Origin: Pseudomonadota bacterium
GTDB lineage: Bacteria > Myxococcota > Myxococcia > Myxococcales > Myxococcaceae
Direction of reading: 5' to 3'
DNA: 64,000 nt
Assembly: GCA_023423535.1 (NCBI GenBank)
Contig: JAFAFL010000137.1
Span: 1 to 64,000, forward strand
The translations under genes were made by a program, and so were the position numbers. Shown here in pieces: positions 41,735 to 50,624 of the stretch. Position 1 is the first letter of the stretch; the number at the start of each line of letters is the position of its first letter. A model generated the notes under the pieces. The model did no database searches and was not told the DNA's origin. It was given only the letters and a program-made list of their open reading frames with translations.

Positions 41735-41763
41735 GGTATAGCCCCGTCACGATCTGTTCACAA
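41735..41763 (-). promoter_or_regulatory. Sigma70-type promoter of the BMC operon
   Basis: On the minus strand TTGTGA (41763-41758) and TATACC (41740-41735) are 17 bp apart. Transcription would start about 28 nt before the TTG start of the first shell gene. No operator dyad is obvious. Confidence 0.6.
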
Positions 41764-41784
41764 GGCCGCCGTGGCCCTCCGACT

Positions 41785-44016
41785 CTAGCCCGGCCCCTCT
41801 TCACTTCCGGCCGCGAGCCCGTCCCAGTCCCCGCCGGTGCCCAGCCACACCAGCGCGCGGTAGCGCTGCTCCGCGAGCTGCCGCAACTGCACCACGAGGG
41901 CATCGTCCAGCTTCGAGAGTGGCTTTCCGCGGAAGGCGAAGTCGCCCGCCTGCAGCGTGAGGTGACCCTCCTCCGCGAGCCGCTGCGCCGCGCGCCGGCC
42001 GAGCAGCCGCAGCCCCTCCGCCAGCAGCTTCGGTTTCGGGGTCGTCTGCAGCTCGGACGGGTTCATTCCGTCGGCGACGAGCTCCTCGAAGACCGCGTCC
42101 TCGTCGATCTCCAGCTCCACCTCTTCGCCCTTCAACAGGCGCCGCGCGACCTCCTCCTGCTCCGCGCGCCAGAGAAGCGTCTCGTAGAGCTCGCGCTGGG
42201 CGTCCAGCAGCTCTGCGTCCACCTGGGAGGCGGCGGCCCTTTCGACGAAGGCTTCAAAGTCATCCTTCCGGTAGAGCGGCAGCGACTCGAGCAGGGCGTC
42301 GGGTTCGGTGGGCTCGTCCGGCGAAGGTGCGGTCATCGCGTCCGGCCCGATGCTCCACGCGAGCACCGCCAGCGCCTCGAGCGCAGCGAGCGACTGCGAG
42401 AGATCTTCCGAGGTCCAGTCGCCCGGTGCGGCGTCGAAGAGGTCGCGCTCCATCGCGCTCAGCGCGGCGTCCAGCTCTTCGTGGGAGGAGAGCCACGAAC
42501 GGGCCGCCTGCGCCGCGCTCTTCGCTTCGGCAGGGGAGAGCTCGCCGTTCGCCAATGCGCGCTCACGCAGGGCGCGATCCACAAGCGCGGCGAGACAGAG
42601 CGTGCGCAGCGCCACCTGATGCGGGGAGGGCGGCTCGACCGGATCCATCCCCTGGGCTTCGGCGTTGAGCGCGATGGAGAACTCCTCCGCGGTCATTCCC
42701 AGATCCGCAAGCAGCGCCTCGGCCCGCTCGCGCTCCTCCGGGTCCACCTCTTCGCCGGCAGCGATCCGCTCGATGACGGGCGACAGATCCTCTTCATCCT
42801 CCAGCGACGCGAGCTCCGCCTGCGCCTCGTCGTCGAGGAGTTCCTCCGAAGGGCCTTCGTCGAGGCTCGCCCAGGGATCGGCGGGCAGATCCGCGAGCTG
42901 CTCGGACCAGGGGCTCGTGCGCAGCAGCTCCAGCAGTGGCGCGAGCACCGAGTTCGACAGCGTAGGCGACGACGCGGCCTCGGCGAGGTGATCGAAGAGG
43001 CTGTCGCGGTCCGTGCCCTCGAAGCGCTCCAGCGCCGGGATGACCGCGTCGGGCGCGAAGTCCACCGTGCGCGAGAGCAGGCGAAGGCGCTCGGCGGGGG
43101 ACTGCTCGAGGAGGACCTCGGTGAGGAACTCGCCCAGCTGCTCGGGCGGAAGCTGCTGCGCCCAGTCGAACACACGGGCCACCACCTCCGGATCCGCGAA
43201 GGGCGTGCGGAGGACCATGAGGAGAAGGTCGGCGCGAAGGGCTGCGTCGTCGCCGCCGGCGTTCTTCAACATCTCATCGAGCCCGAGCTCCAGCAGCGGG
43301 GAGGTCAACAGCTCCGCGAGCGGCAGCTCGTTGGCGGCGGGCACCGGGGCCTCGAGCTCTTCGGGTGAGAGTTCTGCGCACACGCGCACCAGCTCGCGCG
43401 AGGCGTGCGGAGATTGGAGATAGGGCGAGACCAGCGCGGCGTGCACGCGAGAGCGCGGATGAAGCAGGCATTCACGCCACAGCTCGAAGGCGCCGCGATG
43501 TCCCCAACGATGAAGGATGGCGGCGGCCCACACCTTGCGGCGCTCGTCCGTCGATTCGAGGCGGCGCTCCAGCAGCGGTCGCAACGTCGAGGGATCCGCG
43601 AGCGTGACCAGCGCATCCACCGCGTTGCTGCGCAGCTCCAGATCCGGCAGGTCCAGCATCTCCACCAGCGCATGCGCGCAGCTGGCGTCACCGAAGTGCG
43701 CGCACCCGAAGGTCGCCCACAGTCGCACCAGTGGAGAGGTGTCCTCGCGCATCGCCCACTGCAGCTCGCCCTGATCCTCACTGCGCGCGAGCAGCCCGAG
43801 TCCGTACGCGCCCCACACGCGAACGCCCTCCTCGTCGTCGTCGAGCGCGTGTCGCAGGTAGGTCGCCGCCTCGCGGTTGCGCAGATTCGCGATGCGCTGG
43901 GCACAGTCCTCGCGAACGCCGGGATCCTCGTCCGCGAGGCCCTCGGCGAGCTGCTTCAGCTCCACTTCGGAGGGCGGTGCGATGAGCGGGATCTCGATGG
44001 TGCGCGTGCGAGGCAT
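41785..44016 (-). CDS. Large acidic HEAT-repeat protein
   Basis: 743 residues, strongly acidic. Residues about 15-330 are HEAT-like helical repeats: LADEDPGVREDCAQRIANL, REAATYLRHALDDDEEGVRV and LELRSNAVDALVTLADPSTL. The rest is Glu/Leu/Ala-rich helical sequence with no recognised domain (for example DDEAQAELASLEDEEDLSPV). HEAT proteins scaffold other proteins. A TAAAGT element lies 11 nt before the ATG. The stop is 84 bp upstream of the first BMC gene on the same strand, but a separate promoter there argues for independent expression, and a link to the compartment is unproven. Confidence 0.75.
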   Translation of the reverse strand: MPRTRTIEIPLIAPPSEVELKQLAEGLADEDPGVREDCAQRIANLRNREAATYLRHALDDDEEGVRVWGAYGLGLLARSEDQGELQWAMREDTSPLVRLWATFGCAHFGDASCAHALVEMLDLPDLELRSNAVDALVTLADPSTLRPLLERRLESTDERRKVWAAAILHRWGHRGAFELWRECLLHPRSRVHAALVSPYLQSPHASRELVRVCAELSPEELEAPVPAANELPLAELLTSPLLELGLDEMLKNAGGDDAALRADLLLMVLRTPFADPEVVARVFDWAQQLPPEQLGEFLTEVLLEQSPAERLRLLSRTVDFAPDAVIPALERFEGTDRDSLFDHLAEAASSPTLSNSVLAPLLELLRTSPWSEQLADLPADPWASLDEGPSEELLDDEAQAELASLEDEEDLSPVIERIAAGEEVDPEERERAEALLADLGMTAEEFSIALNAEAQGMDPVEPPSPHQVALRTLCLAALVDRALRERALANGELSPAEAKSAAQAARSWLSSHEELDAALSAMERDLFDAAPGDWTSEDLSQSLAALEALAVLAWSIGPDAMTAPSPDEPTEPDALLESLPLYRKDDFEAFVERAAASQVDAELLDAQRELYETLLWRAEQEEVARRLLKGEEVELEIDEDAVFEELVADGMNPSELQTTPKPKLLAEGLRLLGRRAAQRLAEEGHLTLQAGDFAFRGKPLSKLDDALVVQLRQLAEQRYRALVWLGTGGDWDGLAAGSEEGPG

Positions 44017-44065
44017 GAGGGCGGCGGACTTTACCCAATGCGCCTCCTTCTGCTAGCGCGGAGGG

Positions 44066-44770
44066 GTGAGTGTCCTCCTGGCCTCGGCCGCGGCCGGTGC
44101 GTACGCCGCGGCGATGATCGGCTTCCACCGCTGGAACGTGCGCAGGAACCGCGTGCAGGCGGGGCTCGCGTGTCTCGAGCGACTTGACTGGGACGCGCTC
44201 TTCGATGGACTGCTGGCCACGGACGAGAGCGCAACCGACGAGCACGACGCGGCGAGGCGCGCGCTGCTCTTCGAGGTGCGGACGCGTGGCGCGATCGAAG
44301 GGCTCGAGACCCGGGCGGAGGCGCTGGGCTACACCGGCGGGGAGCGGCGCTGGTTGGGCGTGCTCGCGCAGCTGAAGGAAAGGCCGGAGCGCGCGTTCGA
44401 GATCCTCGAGTCCGCGCGCCCGATGACCGCGGCAGAGGCCTATCTGCGCGAGTACCTGCGGCTGCGCCACGAGACGAACCTCGCGAACCTCGAGTGGACG
44501 GCGTTCGTCGCCAAGCGGCGTCTCGGCGTGGCGATCGATCGGTTTGGAGACGTGCCGGCGCTCTACTTCGCGCGGGCCCTGTCCTCGGCGGTGGTGGGAC
44601 GCAACCGCGCGGCGCTCGATGATCTGGGGAGGGCCGTCTACTTCAGCCGGCAGTCGCCGTTCTACGTGCAGGCGGTGCTCGACACGCCATGGATCGCCGA
44701 GGCGCGGCCGGCGCTCGTGTTCCAGTGCCGGCAGGCAACTCGCCTTGATGCGGACGCCTCCTCCGCATAG
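44066..44770 (+). CDS. Membrane-anchored TPR-like hypothetical protein
   Basis: 234 residues from a GTG preceded by GGAGGG. The N-terminus (SVLLASAAAGAYAAAMIGFH) is a membrane anchor. The rest consists of helix pairs like degenerate tetratricopeptides (WLGVLAQLKERPERAFEILE, LYFARALSSAVVGRNRAALD DLG-type). No family is recognised with confidence. It is divergent from the HEAT-repeat gene (49 bp between the starts) and lies 35 bp upstream of the PP2C gene, possibly cotranscribed. Confidence 0.65.
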   Translation: MSVLLASAAAGAYAAAMIGFHRWNVRRNRVQAGLACLERLDWDALFDGLLATDESATDEHDAARRALLFEVRTRGAIEGLETRAEALGYTGGERRWLGVLAQLKERPERAFEILESARPMTAAEAYLREYLRLRHETNLANLEWTAFVAKRRLGVAIDRFGDVPALYFARALSSAVVGRNRAALDDLGRAVYFSRQSPFYVQAVLDTPWIAEARPALVFQCRQATRLDADASSA

Positions 44771-44805
44771 TTTGCGCAGCCTCCCCGAACACGGAGCAAC
44801 CCTCG

Positions 44806-46077
44806 TTGGCCCTCTCGACCCAGGCGTTCGGACTGACCGACATCGGCCGGAAGCGGCAGCACAACGAAGACTCGATGCTGGTGGACTCGGCGCTCGGTCT
44901 CTACGTCGTCGCCGACGGCATGGGAGGCCACGCGGCGGGTGAGGTCGCCTCCGCCAAGGCCGCGGAGGTCGTGCGAGACGTCGTCGCCGGCAACCGCCAC
45001 GTGCTCGATGCGCTGGGCAAGGAGCCCTCTCCGGAGCACCGCGGACAGGCGGCCGGTCTCGTGGAGAGCGCGGTGCAGCGCGCGTGCGCGGAGATCTACC
45101 GGATGGCCGCGGTGGATCCCTCGAAGCGCGGCATGGGCACCACGCTCGTCACGCTGGCCGTCGCCGGAAACAAGGGCGTGATCGGGCACGTGGGCGACTC
45201 GCGCGTGTACCTCGTGCGCAGCGGGCAGTGTCACCGGCTGACGGAGGACCACACGCTCGTCGCCGCGCAGATGAAGGCGGGCACGCTCAGCCGCGAGCAG
45301 GCCGCGACCTCGCAGTACCGCAACGTCATCACCCGCGCCGTGGGCATCCAGGAGTCGGTGCAGGTGGACACGCTGGTGGTGGACGTGGTGCCCGGCGACA
45401 CCTTCATCCTCTGCTCGGACGGGCTGCACGGGTACATGGAGGACGAGGAGGTCGTCCCGCTCGTCGGCACCGTGGCGGCGAAGGAGCTGCCGAAGCGGCT
45501 GGTGGATCTGGCGAACTCGCGCGGCGGCAAGGACAACATCACCGCGGTGGTGGTGGCGGTGCAGGGCGACGGCGCGGTGACGCAGGACGCGGCCGAGGCG
45601 CAGTCGCGCATGGAGGCGCTGCGGAAGATCCCCATCTTCCGGCACCTCACCTACAAGGAGCAGACGGCGGTCCTCTCCATCGCGCAGACGCGCACCTTCC
45701 CCGGCGGCCGCGAGATCGTCATCGAGGGACAGCCCGGCGAGGAGCTCTTCGTCGTCATCCGCGGGCGTGTGTCGATCGAGAAGAACGGCGTGGAGATCGC
45801 CGAGCTGCGCGCGGGCGGGCACTTCGGCGAGATGGGCCTCATCGACAACGCGCCCCGAAGCGCGACGGTGCGGGCCACCGAGCCCACGCGCGTCATGGTC
45901 ATCACCCAGAAGGATCTGATGAACCTGATGAAGCGGGAGTCGATCCTCGCGGTGAAGATGCTCTGGAGCTTCGTGCAGGTGCTGTCGGACCGGCTGCGCG
46001 CCGCGAACACCGAGCTCTCCGAGGCCCGTCAGGAGCTCGCGGTGGCGCAGGCGATCCAGCCGTTCGCCGAGGAGTAG
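44806..46077 (+). CDS. PP2C-type Ser/Thr phosphatase fused to a cyclic-nucleotide-binding domain
   Basis: 423 residues from a TTG. The PP2C metal site is complete: TDIGRKRQHNEDSMLVD, VVADGMGGHAAGEVAS, GMGTTLVTLAVAG, IGHVGDSRVYLVR, LCSDGLHGYM and GGKDNITAVVV (Asp). From about residue 265 a cNMP domain has the phosphate cassette HFGEMGLIDNAPRSATVRA and helices after it. It should reverse Ser/Thr kinase action in a cyclic-nucleotide-dependent manner; myxobacteria are rich in such kinases. All catalytic motifs are present. The downstream gene is on the same strand but likely separate. Confidence 0.92.
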   Translation: MALSTQAFGLTDIGRKRQHNEDSMLVDSALGLYVVADGMGGHAAGEVASAKAAEVVRDVVAGNRHVLDALGKEPSPEHRGQAAGLVESAVQRACAEIYRMAAVDPSKRGMGTTLVTLAVAGNKGVIGHVGDSRVYLVRSGQCHRLTEDHTLVAAQMKAGTLSREQAATSQYRNVITRAVGIQESVQVDTLVVDVVPGDTFILCSDGLHGYMEDEEVVPLVGTVAAKELPKRLVDLANSRGGKDNITAVVVAVQGDGAVTQDAAEAQSRMEALRKIPIFRHLTYKEQTAVLSIAQTRTFPGGREIVIEGQPGEELFVVIRGRVSIEKNGVEIAELRAGGHFGEMGLIDNAPRSATVRATEPTRVMVITQKDLMNLMKRESILAVKMLWSFVQVLSDRLRAANTELSEARQELAVAQAIQPFAEE

Positions 46078-46164
46078 CCGCTGTCCGGGAGGGGTCCCAT
46101 TCGCTGCCGTCGCTTTAGGTCCGCTCACGCGTCGGGGTTCGTTTCGGCGCTCGCGTTCACGTGC

Positions 46165-47463
46165 GTGCTCATGCTGCTCATGCCCGTGGAGGCGAGGGCG
46201 AGCTTCTACGATCACTGGGGCTTCTCCCCGCGAGCGACCGCTCGTGGCGGGGCGGTGACCGCGGACGCGTCCGACTTCACCGCCGCCTACTACAACCCGG
46301 CGATGCTCGTGCTCCGGCGCGACATCAACTTCGGCTTCGCGTTCGACTACGCGCGCACCGATCCGCGCGTGGAGCGGCTCACCTTCGAGAAGTCTCTCGA
46401 CTGCACCTACTGCGACCCGAACGACTGGGCCGGCTACGACGTGGGCCTGCTCTTTCCGCTCGGCGGCAAGGTGCAGAACCGGCTGGCGCTCGGGCTCGGG
46501 CTGCACCTGCCCTCGACGCGGCTGGTCTCCGTCCGCGCGCCCGATCCGAACCGGCCCTTCTGGTACATGTGGAACAACGATCCGGACCGGCTGGTGCTGT
46601 TCCTCGGCGCCGGCGTGCGGATCACCGACGAGCTCACGCTGGGCGCGGGGACGCAGGTGCTCGCGGACCTCATCGGCAGCGGCGCCACGGTGAACGTGGA
46701 CCTCTTCGCGCGCGAGGTCCGCTTCCGCGAGATCGACTCGCACCTCGCCACCACCGCGGGCCCGACGGCGGGCATCTTCTATACGCCGCTGTCGAACCTG
46801 CGCTTCGGCGCCTCGTACCGCAGCGAGATGCGGCTGCTCTATTCGATCCCCGCCGACATCACGCTCGAGGGCATTGGTCAGCTGAACTTGACCATCTCCG
46901 GCATCAACCACTACGCGCCGCACACGATCAACGCGGGCGTGGCGTGGGACGTGCTGCCGGAGCTGACGCTGACGCTCGACGGCAACTACCAGATGTGGAG
47001 CCGGGCGCCGTCGCCGTACGTGCGCATCCAGGTGGACCTCTCCGGCGAGACGCTGGCGGCGATCGGGCTCGACGACGCGATGGACATGGACACGCGCGAC
47101 GTGGACCCGCTCTCGCCCGGCTTCAAGGACACGGTGACGACGCGGATGGGTCTCGAGTACCGGCTGAGCGACCGCTTCACCGCTCGCGGTGGCCTCTACT
47201 TCCGGCCCACGCCGGTGCCGCGCCAGACGCAGCCGCTCTCGAACATCCTCGACGGCGACACGCTGGGCGTGACCGGTGGCATCGGCTTCTCGTTCAGCGA
47301 TCCGCTGGAGGTCTTCGCCGAGCCGATCATCATCGACCTCGCGGTGAAGGGGCTCTGGCTCCTCCCGCGCGAGGCCCGGAAGCAGGAGACCGACGACGTG
47401 CCCTCGTACCGGTACTCGATGCGGGTGCTGGGGACGACGGCGGCGGTCCGCTACAACTTCTAG
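46165..47463 (+). CDS. FadL/TodX (OMPP1) family outer-membrane transporter
   Basis: 432 residues from the GTG at 46165. The hydrophobic signal continues upstream in frame (SALAFTCVLMLLMPVEARA), so the true start may be up to 20 codons earlier, but no ATG or GTG is available there. The mature N-terminus (ARGGAVTADASDFTAAYYNP) is the FadL plug signature with its Asn-Pro, and the rest is barrel-like, ending AAVRYNF. FadL channels import long-chain fatty acids and other hydrophobic compounds. A Cys pair, CTYC, appears near residue 80. Confidence 0.85.
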   Translation: MLMLLMPVEARASFYDHWGFSPRATARGGAVTADASDFTAAYYNPAMLVLRRDINFGFAFDYARTDPRVERLTFEKSLDCTYCDPNDWAGYDVGLLFPLGGKVQNRLALGLGLHLPSTRLVSVRAPDPNRPFWYMWNNDPDRLVLFLGAGVRITDELTLGAGTQVLADLIGSGATVNVDLFAREVRFREIDSHLATTAGPTAGIFYTPLSNLRFGASYRSEMRLLYSIPADITLEGIGQLNLTISGINHYAPHTINAGVAWDVLPELTLTLDGNYQMWSRAPSPYVRIQVDLSGETLAAIGLDDAMDMDTRDVDPLSPGFKDTVTTRMGLEYRLSDRFTARGGLYFRPTPVPRQTQPLSNILDGDTLGVTGGIGFSFSDPLEVFAEPIIIDLAVKGLWLLPREARKQETDDVPSYRYSMRVLGTTAAVRYNF

Positions 47464-47541
47464 GGTCGCTGGGCAGGCGGGGAAGCGAAGGGCGAGGGGA
47501 ACCGCCGCTGCGCGGACGGCGTCTGGTCTAACGTGCCGGGC

Positions 47542-50500
47542 GTGAGCAAGCGGTGGGTCATCGGGCTCGGGGTGCTGCTCGTCGTCGCGGCAGCGGCGGT
47601 CGTCGTTCCGGTGCGCGGCTGTGGCGATCCGGATCCGGAGGATCGTGCGAACGGTGGGCCTTCGTCGGGCGACGCGCGCGCGGGGTTGATGCCGGACTTT
47701 GCACCGGTCCCGGTCACCGGCGCTTCGGACGGCGTGGGGCTGACGCTCTCCGGCACCGTGCACGGTGCGGATGGGAAGCCGCTCGCGGACGCGGAGGTGT
47801 CGCTCTCGTCGTCGTCGCAGACCTCGCTGGCGACGGTGAAGTGCGCGGTGTGCGGTGAGCCGCTGCTCTCCTGTCCGAGCCTCGCCACCGTTCCTCGCGT
47901 GGCGGAGTTGCTCGGCTCGGGGAAGGGCCACTTGCACGCGGCGGCGAAGACGAGGACCGGGCCGGATGGCCGCTTCCGCTTCGAGCGCCTGTCGGGCGTG
48001 GCGTTCACCGTGTGGGCCGGTGCGCCGGGTCACGGGACCGCGGTGCACGAGCGCGCCGCGCCGGGAGATCCGGTGGCGCTCCATCTGCCTACGTTGCGCG
48101 GGATCGCGGGCACGGTGGTGGACGAAGCGGCGAGGCCGGTGCCGGGTGCGACGGTGCACGTCGTCTCGCGCAGGCTGCCAGCGCCGGTGAAGGTGACCGC
48201 GGACGCGCGCGGCGTGTTCGACGCGACGGGGCTCGGCGAGGGACCTTTCTACGTGCTCGCCGAAGCGGCGGGGTTCATGCCGAGCGCGAAGGCGCAGGTG
48301 GAGGCGGGACCGCAGCCCATCCGGCTGCAGCTGCAGCGTCCTCGCGTGCTCGAGGTCGAGGTCCAGCGCGACGGCACGCCGGTGGACGCGACGGTGGAGC
48401 TCCTGGGCGATCACCGCGAGCAGTCGCTGGTGGCGAAGGCCGGCCGCGCGCGCGTTTCGGAGCTCTATCCAGAGGAGCTGGTGGTTTCGGCGACCGCGGG
48501 CTCCGACAGCGCGCCGGGCGAACGGGTGCTGCTGCGCGATGCGGTGACGCGGGTGACGCTGCGGCTCGAGCCGGCGGGTCGCGTGGCGGTGACGGTGATC
48601 GACGAGAGCGGTGGGCCGGTGCCGAACCCCGAGCTCACGCTGGCGAAGAACTGGCCCGACGGTGAAGGACGCGTGAAGCGCAAGGCGCGCACGGGGGAGC
48701 TGGTGATGCTCGGGCCGGTGCCCGCGGGCGACTACGTGCTGCACGGCCGCGCGGAGGGTTACCGGGACGTGCAGCTGCCGGTGCGGGTGACGAAGGGCGG
48801 CGAGGCGCCCGTGGAGCTCGTGATGCCGAAGGGCGTGACGATCCGCGGGCGCGTGCTCGACGAGTACGGGCGGCCGGCGCCGGGGATCGCGGTGTTGGTG
48901 ACGCCGGTGGGCGACGTGGTGCGCGCGGACGAGAACGGGCAGTTCGTCGCCGACGTGCCTTCGCCCGGGCTCTACGAGCTGCACGCGCACCACTCGGACT
49001 GGGGCGGCGCGGACATGAAGGTCACTGCGCCCGCGGAGGGCGTGGAGCTGCAGCTCGAGCCGAAGGCGGGGCTGCGCGTGACGGTGCTCTCCGAAGGAAG
49101 GCGGCTGGAGGGCGCGGAGGTCCTCATGTGGATCGACCGCGACGTGACGTGGCGCAACGACCGGCCCTCGGGAAGCGACGGCGTGGTGCTCATGCGCGGG
49201 ATGCCGCCGGGTGAGTACCGCGTGGTGGCGAGCGCGAAGGACCACCTGCCGTCGGCGCCGAAGCAGGTGAGCGTGCGCGACGGGGATCTGGTGGACCTGA
49301 CGCTGGAGCTGCAGCGCGGGCAGGGGCTCGAGGGCGAGGTCGTCGATGGGGACGGCGCGCCGGTGGTGGGCGCGAGCGTGGTGGCGATGCCGCGAGGATC
49401 CGAGCCGGTGATGACCGACGAGCGCGGGCACTTCGAGATCCGTCCGGTGTGGCCCAACCGCAACTACCGGATCGAGGTTCATCATGCGGGCTACGACCAG
49501 CGCGAACGGGTGACCGCTCCTTCGGGTGCGACGGGCATCCGGGTGGTGGTGCACAAGCGCGGCAACTATCGCGGTCGCGTGGTCACCGATCGCGGCGAGC
49601 CGCTGCGCCAGTTCCGCATCGACGGGCGGCCGGTGAGCTCGCCGGATGGTCGCTTCGAGCTGCCCTTGCCGAGCGAGGGCGGTCGCGTGTTCGCGGTGGT
49701 GGAGGCGAGCGGCTACCAGTCCGCGATGATCGACGGGCCGGCGGACAGGCCCGACGTGGGCGACGTGGTGATGGGCCGGGAGCCGGAGCTGAGCGGAACC
49801 GTGCGCGATGCGCAGGGCGCTCCGGTGGCGGGCGCGGCGGTGGGCTGCGAGGTCTGCGAGGGCTCGGCGCTCAGCGGCGCGCAGGGTGAGTTCACGCTCG
49901 CGGTGCCGGCGCACATCGGGACGATCTCGGTGTCGGCGACGCGCGGCGCGCTCTCGGGCACCACGCAGGTGAAGCTCAGCGGAGGTCAGCCGCCGGGCAA
50001 CGTGGAGGTCACGCTGCGGCAGGCGGTGCGCGTGAGCGGGCGCGTGTTCGGTGCGGAGGGAGGTCCGGCCGCCGGCGTGGAGCTGGAGGCGACGCACATC
50101 GATCGCGGGGAGCGATTCACCGCGGTGACCTCGCAGGATGGCGCGTATGCGCTGGAGCTACCGGAGGGCTCGTACCAGTTCCTCCTGCCGAGGCTTCAGC
50201 GTCCGTTCGCCGGCGAGGCGGTGCTCTTCGCGCGCGTGCAGGGACAGGCGATGAACGTGGATCTGGGGAACGTGCCGGGCACCTCTTCGGTGACGGTGCG
50301 GGTGACGCCGCAGAACGGACACGCAATCTGGCTCGCGCGCGGGAGCGTGACCGTTGCCGGCAACGCGATGTTCGAGCTGCCGAGGAGCCAGTGGGCGCAG
50401 ATGGCGTACCAGCCGCGCTCGGAGCTCGTCACCTTCAGCGGGCTCGCGCCGGGGCGCTACACGGTGCTGTGGACGCGCATGCGTGACGGCGAGGAGCTGC

Positions 50501-50556
50501 CTCAGACGCGGACGGTGGACGTGCCGGGGACGAAGGAGATCTCGTTCGTGGAGTAG
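47542..50556 (+). CDS. Membrane-anchored protein of tandem carboxypeptidase-regulatory-like (Ig-like) domains
   Basis: About 1,004 residues; the GTG at 47542 is preferred because TAACGT ends 7 nt upstream and would overlap the earlier GTG at 47533. An N-terminal helix (RWVIGLGVLLVVAAAAVVVP) anchors it; the rest is a chain of roughly ten to eleven prealbumin-like domains of about 85-95 residues, each opening with a variant of LSGTVHGADGKPLADAEVSL and containing a Gly-rich turn such as DGRFRFERL or PAGDYVL. Two Cys-x2-Cys pairs occur, near residues 105-115 and 770 (GCEVCEG). Such chains act as rigid extracellular stalks or adhesins. No catalytic domain is seen. Confidence 0.8.
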   Translation: MSKRWVIGLGVLLVVAAAAVVVPVRGCGDPDPEDRANGGPSSGDARAGLMPDFAPVPVTGASDGVGLTLSGTVHGADGKPLADAEVSLSSSSQTSLATVKCAVCGEPLLSCPSLATVPRVAELLGSGKGHLHAAAKTRTGPDGRFRFERLSGVAFTVWAGAPGHGTAVHERAAPGDPVALHLPTLRGIAGTVVDEAARPVPGATVHVVSRRLPAPVKVTADARGVFDATGLGEGPFYVLAEAAGFMPSAKAQVEAGPQPIRLQLQRPRVLEVEVQRDGTPVDATVELLGDHREQSLVAKAGRARVSELYPEELVVSATAGSDSAPGERVLLRDAVTRVTLRLEPAGRVAVTVIDESGGPVPNPELTLAKNWPDGEGRVKRKARTGELVMLGPVPAGDYVLHGRAEGYRDVQLPVRVTKGGEAPVELVMPKGVTIRGRVLDEYGRPAPGIAVLVTPVGDVVRADENGQFVADVPSPGLYELHAHHSDWGGADMKVTAPAEGVELQLEPKAGLRVTVLSEGRRLEGAEVLMWIDRDVTWRNDRPSGSDGVVLMRGMPPGEYRVVASAKDHLPSAPKQVSVRDGDLVDLTLELQRGQGLEGEVVDGDGAPVVGASVVAMPRGSEPVMTDERGHFEIRPVWPNRNYRIEVHHAGYDQRERVTAPSGATGIRVVVHKRGNYRGRVVTDRGEPLRQFRIDGRPVSSPDGRFELPLPSEGGRVFAVVEASGYQSAMIDGPADRPDVGDVVMGREPELSGTVRDAQGAPVAGAAVGCEVCEGSALSGAQGEFTLAVPAHIGTISVSATRGALSGTTQVKLSGGQPPGNVEVTLRQAVRVSGRVFGAEGGPAAGVELEATHIDRGERFTAVTSQDGAYALELPEGSYQFLLPRLQRPFAGEAVLFARVQGQAMNVDLGNVPGTSSVTVRVTPQNGHAIWLARGSVTVAGNAMFELPRSQWAQMAYQPRSELVTFSGLAPGRYTVLWTRMRDGEELPQTRTVDVPGTKEISFVE

Positions 50557-50624
50557 GGCCGTCGGCGTCCGGCACGGCAGGTTCGGGCTGTCGCGCGCTT
50601 CGACCGGCGCTAGGCTGCGGACGC

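Noticed and set aside
37912..41763. The BMC locus as a tRNA-integrated genomic island
   Set aside because: The genes lie on the 5' side of the tRNA, no integrase or attachment-site repeat is visible and composition is like the neighbours.
44662..50097. A very long open frame on the minus strand (about 1,800 codons)
   Set aside because: It lies antisense to the PP2C, FadL-like and Ig-like genes, and is rich in Arg and His as expected for a shadow frame in high-GC coding DNA.
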